Assembly: GCA_964479445.1 (NCBI GenBank)
Contig: CAYZMH010000045.1
Coordinates: 1-27,411 of the forward strand
Length of the DNA stretch: 27,411 nucleotides
Source of the DNA: CAYZMH01 sp964479445
GTDB lineage: Bacteria; Bacteroidota; Bacteroidia; Bacteroidales; GCA-2748055
Direction of reading: 5' to 3'
Positions 22,794 to 27,411 of the stretch are shown here, in pieces. A program made the translations under genes and the position numbers. The notes beneath the pieces are model-generated. The model saw only the letters and a list, made by a program, of their open reading frames with translations, did no database searches and had not been told where the DNA came from. Position 1 is the stretch's first letter. Every line of letters starts with the position of its first letter.

Positions 22794-25751
22794 TTATAAT
22801 TTCTTTTTCACCTCGGTCTCTTCAAAGGCTTCCACAACATCCCCCACCTTGATATCATTAAAGTTCTCGATGTTGAGTCCGCATTCCAGTCCGGAAACCA
22901 CCTCCTTGACGTCATCCTTGAAGCGTTTCAGTGATCCCAGTTCACCGGTGTAGACAACGATTCCTTCCCGGATCAGCCTTACTTTGGAGGTCCTGCGGAT
23001 CTTACCCTCTTTCACGATACATCCTGCAATGGTTCCCACCTTGGTGATCTTGAAGGTCTCCAGCACTTCGAGCGTACCGGTGATCTCCTCCCTGATCTCG
23101 GGTGAGAGCATCCCCTCCATGGCGGCCTTAACCTGTTCGATGGCGTCGTAAATAATGGAGTAGAGCCGGATATCGATCTGCTCCTTCTCAGCGAGCTTAC
23201 GTGCATTGATCGAGGGTCGTACCTGGAATCCGATCACGATGGCATTGGATGCGGCAGCCAGCAGGATATCCGATTCGGAGATCTGACCTACCCCTTTATG
23301 TTTGATATTCACCTGGATCTCATCGGAACTGAGTTTGATCAATGAGTCGCTCAACGCTTCCACGGAACCGTCCACATCACCCTTAACGATGATATTCAGC
23401 TCCTGGAAATTACCAATGGCGATCCGGCGTCCGATCTCGTCCAGGGTAATGTGCTTCTTGGTACGAAGTTCCTGCTCACGCTGCAGCTGTTCACGCTTGC
23501 TGGCAATTTCCTTGGCTTCCTTATCACTGTCCATCACGTTGAAGCGGTCACCCGCCTGCGGGGCGCCGTTCAGACCCAGGATCATGACCGGGGTGGAAGG
23601 ACCCGCCTCTTCGATGGGTTTTCCTCGCTCGTTGAACATGGCTTTCACGTGTCCATAATAATGTCCGGCCAGCAGGATGTCCCCCAATTTAAGGCTGCCA
23701 GCCTCCACCAGGAGGGTTGCCAGGTTACCGCGGCCCCGATCCAGCGTGGCTTCAATCACGGTACCTACAGCCTTTTTCTCAGGATTGGCTTTCAGCTCCA
23801 GTAACTCTGCTTCCAGGAGAACTTTCTCCAGGAGGTCATCGATATTCAGTCCGCTCTTGGCTGAAATATCCTGTGACTGGTACTTTCCGCCCCAGTCCTC
23901 CACCAGGTAATTCATATTGGCCAGCTCCTCCTTGACCTTCTCCGGGTTGGAGGTGGATTTATCGATCTTGTTTACGGCAAACACAATAGGTACATTTGCA
24001 GCCGATGCGTGATTGATCGCCTCCACCGTCTGGGGTTTCACCCCGTCATCGGCAGCCACAACGATAATGGCCACATCGGTGATCTGGGCACCTCGTGCAC
24101 GCATGGCAGTAAATGCTTCGTGACCCGGTGTATCCAAAAACGTGATCTTCCTGCCGTCTTCCAGCTCAACGGCGTAAGCTCCGATGTGCTGCGTAATACC
24201 ACCGGCCTCACCGGCAACTACGTTAGCCCGGCGGACATAGTCCAGGAGTTTGGTCTTACCATGGTCTACGTGCCCCATGACTGTTACAATAGGGGACCTG
24301 GACTCCAGATCTTTCGGATCATCCTCCTCCTCCTGGAGGTCATCCAGTACATCCGAACTGGTGAACTCTACCTCGTACCCGAACTCATCGGCTACCAGCG
24401 ACATGGTCTCTGCATCCAGCCTCTGGTTGATAGAAACAAACAATCCCAGGTTCATACAGGTCTGGATCACCTCGTTGACCGGGGTGTCCATCATACTGGC
24501 CAATTCATTTACCGAAACAAACTCGGTAACCCGGAGGATGTGCTTTTCTTCCTCCTCCTGTCGTGCCTGTTCCTCCATCTTCTGATGGATGGAATCACGC
24601 TTTTCACGCCGGTACTTGGAACCTCTGGATTTTCCTTTACTGGTCAGTTTGGCAAGGGTGTCCTTTATCTGCTTCTGTACATCCTCATCACTCACCTCGG
24701 GTCTTACAGTGCGCTTGCGCTTCTTACCACCCTTCTCCCTGCGGCCTTTGCCCTTATCACGTTCCCTTGATTCAGTCCAGGGCTCTTCTTTCTTGATACG
24801 TTTCCGCTTCTTCTTCCGATCGGTATCTTTTTCGCTGCTGGAAGCTACAGGTTTTTTCTTGGGCTTTTTATCTGCCGGAAGATCGATCTTCCCGACCACA
24901 GTGGGCCCGGATAACTTCTCAAACTTGGTCTTGATATGCTCCTCTTTCTTATCCTCTTCCGCTGCAGGCTTCTCCCCGGCTTCCGGTTTGGCTTTCTCCT
25001 CTACCGGCTCTTTTTTCTCCTCTTTCCCTTCGGCTTTCTCCTTTTTAGCGGCCGGACGCTCTTTTACCGGCTCTTTCTCTTCTTCCTCCTTCTCAGGCTC
25101 CTTCTTCTTATCCGTTTTTGCCGGGGCTTCCTCAGCCTTTTTCCCCGACCCTTCCTCTTTCTTCTTCTCTTTCTCTTCTTTCGTCTTTTTTCCCGGACGT
25201 GTCTTCTGGTTCATGGAATCCAGGTCGATCTTACCGATAACCCTGGGCCCTGACTCCTCTTCCGTCTCTTCCGCCTCCTCCGGCTCTTGCTGCTCTTGCT
25301 GCTCTTCCGACACCGGTTCTTCCTCCTTACCGGCTGCTTCTTCCTCTTCGCTGCCGGTTTCCGAATCAGTTTCTTTCTCCTTCTCCCCGGCTGCAGGCGC
25401 CTCTTCCTTCTCTTCCACATCAGCCTCTTCTTCATCCGCTCCTGCATTCAGATCGGTGATCAGGAGCTCTTCCGAATCGTCCTCGGGCTCCTCTTCCGGG
25501 GAATCCTCCAGCGATACAGCCTCCTTCTTCTCACGCAGACTCTTCATGGTGAGTTTTTCCGACTCTTTCTTCACACTCAAATCTGAGCTGTACTCCTCCA
25601 CCAGGAGATCGTACAAATCCGGACCCAGTTTGGTATTCGGATTGCTATCAATCTCGTGCCCTTTCTTATGCAGAAAATCAACAATGGTGTTGATCCCCAC
25701 ATTGAATTCTCGCGCTGCTTTGCTCAGTCTTATTGCCTTTTTCTCTGCCAT
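22794..25751 (-). CDS. infB: Translation initiation factor IF-2
   Basis: This 985-residue cytoplasmic GTPase places initiator tRNA-fMet on the 30S subunit. Order: short N-terminal winged domain (1-55), a very long low-complexity linker (about 60-400) rich in Glu and Lys, a second IF2-N domain (about 405-465), the G domain with GHVDHGKT (493-500), DTPGH (540-544) and NKID (594-597), then domains II, III and the C-terminal fMet-tRNA binding domain. The linker contains two copies of the motif GPxVxGKIDL, GPRVIGKIDL (168-177) and GPTVVGKIDL (282-291), and a basic patch DRKKKRKRIKK (311-321). Long KE-rich linkers are usual in Bacteroidota IF-2. It follows nusA by 49 bases. Confidence 0.97.
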   Translation of the reverse strand: MAEKKAIRLSKAAREFNVGINTIVDFLHKKGHEIDSNPNTKLGPDLYDLLVEEYSSDLSVKKESEKLTMKSLREKKEAVSLEDSPEEEPEDDSEELLITDLNAGADEEEADVEEKEEAPAAGEKEKETDSETGSEEEEAAGKEEEPVSEEQQEQQEPEEAEETEEESGPRVIGKIDLDSMNQKTRPGKKTKEEKEKKKEEGSGKKAEEAPAKTDKKKEPEKEEEEKEPVKERPAAKKEKAEGKEEKKEPVEEKAKPEAGEKPAAEEDKKEEHIKTKFEKLSGPTVVGKIDLPADKKPKKKPVASSSEKDTDRKKKRKRIKKEEPWTESRERDKGKGRREKGGKKRKRTVRPEVSDEDVQKQIKDTLAKLTSKGKSRGSKYRREKRDSIHQKMEEQARQEEEEKHILRVTEFVSVNELASMMDTPVNEVIQTCMNLGLFVSINQRLDAETMSLVADEFGYEVEFTSSDVLDDLQEEEDDPKDLESRSPIVTVMGHVDHGKTKLLDYVRRANVVAGEAGGITQHIGAYAVELEDGRKITFLDTPGHEAFTAMRARGAQITDVAIIVVAADDGVKPQTVEAINHASAANVPIVFAVNKIDKSTSNPEKVKEELANMNYLVEDWGGKYQSQDISAKSGLNIDDLLEKVLLEAELLELKANPEKKAVGTVIEATLDRGRGNLATLLVEAGSLKLGDILLAGHYYGHVKAMFNERGKPIEEAGPSTPVMILGLNGAPQAGDRFNVMDSDKEAKEIASKREQLQREQELRTKKHITLDEIGRRIAIGNFQELNIIVKGDVDGSVEALSDSLIKLSSDEIQVNIKHKGVGQISESDILLAAASNAIVIGFQVRPSINARKLAEKEQIDIRLYSIIYDAIEQVKAAMEGMLSPEIREEITGTLEVLETFKITKVGTIAGCIVKEGKIRRTSKVRLIREGIVVYTGELGSLKRFKDDVKEVVSGLECGLNIENFNDIKVGDVVEAFEETEVKKKL

Positions 25752-25800
25752 AAAATCTCAAAAATACGAATATTCAGTTTCCCCGGGACGAAGTTAAGAT

Positions 25801-27039
25801 TTATTCAAACTCGGCCTTAAGGATATTAACCACTTCTTCAATGGTTTCTTGTTCCAGGTCGGTACGAGTGACCAGGTCTGCAACAGACAGGTTAAGAACC
25901 GACTTGGCGGTATCACAACCGATGGATTTCAGCTCATCCAGCACCCATCCTTCGATCTCGTCGGCAAACTCCTCAAGGTTCACGTCTTCATCATCCTCCT
26001 CATCAGTCTCCCGGTAAACATCAATTTCATACTCGGTCAACTGACTGGCCAGCCGGATGTTCAGCCCACCCTTGCCAATAGCCAGTGAAACCTCCTTGGG
26101 CTCCAGGTACACCTCCGCCTTACCATCCTCGTCGTTGATCTTGATGGAGGTGATCTTGGCCGGACTCAGTGCCCGTGAAATATACAAATTGATATTCTGT
26201 GTATAATTGATCACGTCAATATTCTCGTTGCGCAACTCTCTTACGATCCCGTGAATCCGCGAACCCTTCATCCCCACACAGGCCCCTACGGGGTCAATCC
26301 GCTCATCATAAGACTCAACGGCCACCTTGGCGCGTTCACCGGGAACCCGTACAATCTTTTTAATGGTAATCAATCCATCGAATATCTCCGGCACCTCTAA
26401 CTCAAACAAACGCTCCAGGAACACGGGTGAAGTCCTGGACAACACGATCAACGGATTGGCATTGCGCATATCCACTTTCACAACAACGGCCCTGAGCGTA
26501 TCTCCTTTGCGGAAATAGTCCGAAGGGATCTGCTCGGTCTTCGGCAGGATCAACTCGTTCCCCTCGTCATCCAGTACCAAAATCTCCCGTTTCCAAACCT
26601 GGTATACTTCCCCGGTGACAATCTCTCCAATCCGGTCTTTATACTTGGCGTAGATGGAATTCTTCTCCAGTTCCAGGATCCTGGCCGACAGGTTCTGCCT
26701 GAGCGACAGGATCGCCCGGCGCCCGAAATGCTCCATCTTAACCTCATCCGTTACATCTTCACCCACCTCGTAATCATCATCAAATCTCTTGGCATCAGAG
26801 AGGGATATCTGCAGGTTCTCATCTTCCACTTCACCATCCGCTACCACCTCCCGGTTCCTCCAGATCTCAAAATCACCCTTATCGATATTGATAATAATAT
26901 CGAAATTCTCATCCGAACCGTACCGTTTCTGCAACATGCTCCGGAATACATCTTCAAGAACACTCATCATGGTCACACGGTCAATATTCTTGAGCTCCTT
27001 GAATTCGGAAAACGTATCAAACAAATTCAGATTTTCCAT
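25801..27039 (-). CDS. nusA: Transcription termination/antitermination factor NusA
   Basis: This 412-residue cytoplasmic protein binds RNA polymerase and nascent RNA, modulating pausing, termination and antitermination. Domains: N-terminal polymerase-binding domain (1-125), S1 domain (about 135-202, with GEIVTGEVYQV and ILPKTEQIP), KH1 (about 230-300, PVGACVGMKGSRIHGI) and KH2 (about 300-345, SLAIGKGGLNIRLAS). It ends in an acidic stretch (TDEEDDEDVN) and a short helical tail of about 50 residues instead of the two acidic repeats of E. coli, as usual outside the gammaproteobacteria. It lies between rimP (14 bases upstream) and infB in the classical order. Confidence 0.97.
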   Translation of the reverse strand: MENLNLFDTFSEFKELKNIDRVTMMSVLEDVFRSMLQKRYGSDENFDIIINIDKGDFEIWRNREVVADGEVEDENLQISLSDAKRFDDDYEVGEDVTDEVKMEHFGRRAILSLRQNLSARILELEKNSIYAKYKDRIGEIVTGEVYQVWKREILVLDDEGNELILPKTEQIPSDYFRKGDTLRAVVVKVDMRNANPLIVLSRTSPVFLERLFELEVPEIFDGLITIKKIVRVPGERAKVAVESYDERIDPVGACVGMKGSRIHGIVRELRNENIDVINYTQNINLYISRALSPAKITSIKINDEDGKAEVYLEPKEVSLAIGKGGLNIRLASQLTEYEIDVYRETDEEDDEDVNLEEFADEIEGWVLDELKSIGCDTAKSVLNLSVADLVTRTDLEQETIEEVVNILKAEFE

Positions 27040-27053
27040 TTTCTACATACAAA

Positions 27054-27411
27054 TCATTTAAACGATATTACCACTTTGGTTGACTTAATTTCATCAAATG
27101 CAAAAAACCTTTCCGCTTTTACCGGTTTTTTCTTCTTCTGGCTGCCGCCGGAAAGAGCCTTCTCGGTAACCTCGATCTTCAATCCTTCATCATTCACCTC
27201 CAGCAGAGTCCCCCTCCGTTTCTTACCGTCTTTAAAAACCACCTCCACATCACGACCCAGATTTTTCTCATACTGTTGCCTCACTCTTAAAGGCATATCC
27301 AGTCCGGGCGATGAAACCTCCAGCGAAAAATTATTCCCCCGCTCGTCCAGCTTTCCCTCCAGCCACCGGCTCATCTCCACACAGGTTTCAATGGTCACGC
27401 CCTCCATGGAG
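27054..27411 (-). CDS. rimP: Ribosome maturation factor RimP (5' end outside window)
   Basis: This encodes the last 118 or so residues of RimP, which binds free 30S subunits and assists their maturation in the cytoplasm. The segment SMEGVTIETCVEMSRWLE matches the N-domain region (EGVTIDDC..SR), followed by NFSLEVSSPGLDMPL, a RimP signature, and the SH3-like C-terminal domain (GRDVEVVFKDGKKRRGTLLEV). The Met at base 27407 is internal: the codon before it is in frame, and RimP is normally about 150 residues, so 35-40 residues are missing past the window edge. A lysine-rich stretch (SQKKKKPVKAE) near the C-terminus is an insertion often seen in this phylum. It is the first visible gene of the rimP-nusA-infB cluster. 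Confidence 0.93.
   Translation of the reverse strand, partial: SMEGVTIETCVEMSRWLEGKLDERGNNFSLEVSSPGLDMPLRVRQQYEKNLGRDVEVVFKDGKKRRGTLLEVNDEGLKIEVTEKALSGGSQKKKKPVKAERFFAFDEIKSTKVVISFK

Noticed and set aside
25759..25766. -7-like TATTTTTG on the - strand just before infB
   Set aside because: It lacks a -33 partner and would start transcription at the infB ATG itself. Cotranscription with nusA is more likely.
24589..25797. Open frame of 402 codons antisense to infB, extremely Ser/Phe/Leu rich
   Set aside because: It is the direct complement of the Glu/Lys linker (GAA/AAG read backwards as TTC/CTT). Its length comes from composition, not from coding.

Overview
The window looks like a chromosomal stretch of a Bacteroidota bacterium, probably of the Bacteroidales/Marinilabiliales type. 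The evidence is the giant SprA translocon protein of the type IX secretion system in the order ruvA-sprA-gcvH, an initiator tRNA without encoded CCA, promoters of the TAnnTTTG (-7) / TTTG (-33) type, few Shine-Dalgarno sites, an FHS sugar transporter paired with a ROK kinase, and a TonB-dependent receptor. Most of it is housekeeping sequence with small accessory pieces.

Layout from left to right. Bases 1-657 hold the C-terminal end of aspartate ammonia-lyase (+), a terminator that can fold on either strand, and the initiator tRNA-fMet (-) with a well matched promoter. Bases 658-4712 are a small sugar or sulfated-glycan locus: a ROK kinase and FHS permease pair (-), diverging from a sulfatase lipoprotein (+). 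Bases 4736-5118 hold the 3' remnant of a ThuA-family gene whose 5' end is gone, abutting a 7TMR-DISM sensor histidine kinase (+). A Crp/Fnr regulator (+) follows. It has four cysteines in an FNR-like layout and a GTGA-N6-TCAC palindrome just upstream. It converges on an outer-membrane beta-barrel protein (-).

Bases 9306-13923 form a + strand operon: an M17 leucyl aminopeptidase, PdxA (vitamin B6 synthesis) and a TonB-dependent receptor whose GTG start overlaps the pdxA stop codon. After a 318-base gene-free stretch, the - strand carries gcvH with its own promoter, sprA (7.4 kb), ruvA, infB, nusA and the window-truncated rimP. Transcription runs rimP-nusA-infB and then ruvA-sprA-gcvH.

I found no phage, insertion sequence, CRISPR array, toxin-antitoxin pair or obvious undescribed multi-gene system. 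The points most worth a second look are the FNR-like cysteine regulator and its operator, the broken ThuA gene, the start regions of the sulfatase and of sprA, and the zinc-motif-less ROK kinase.
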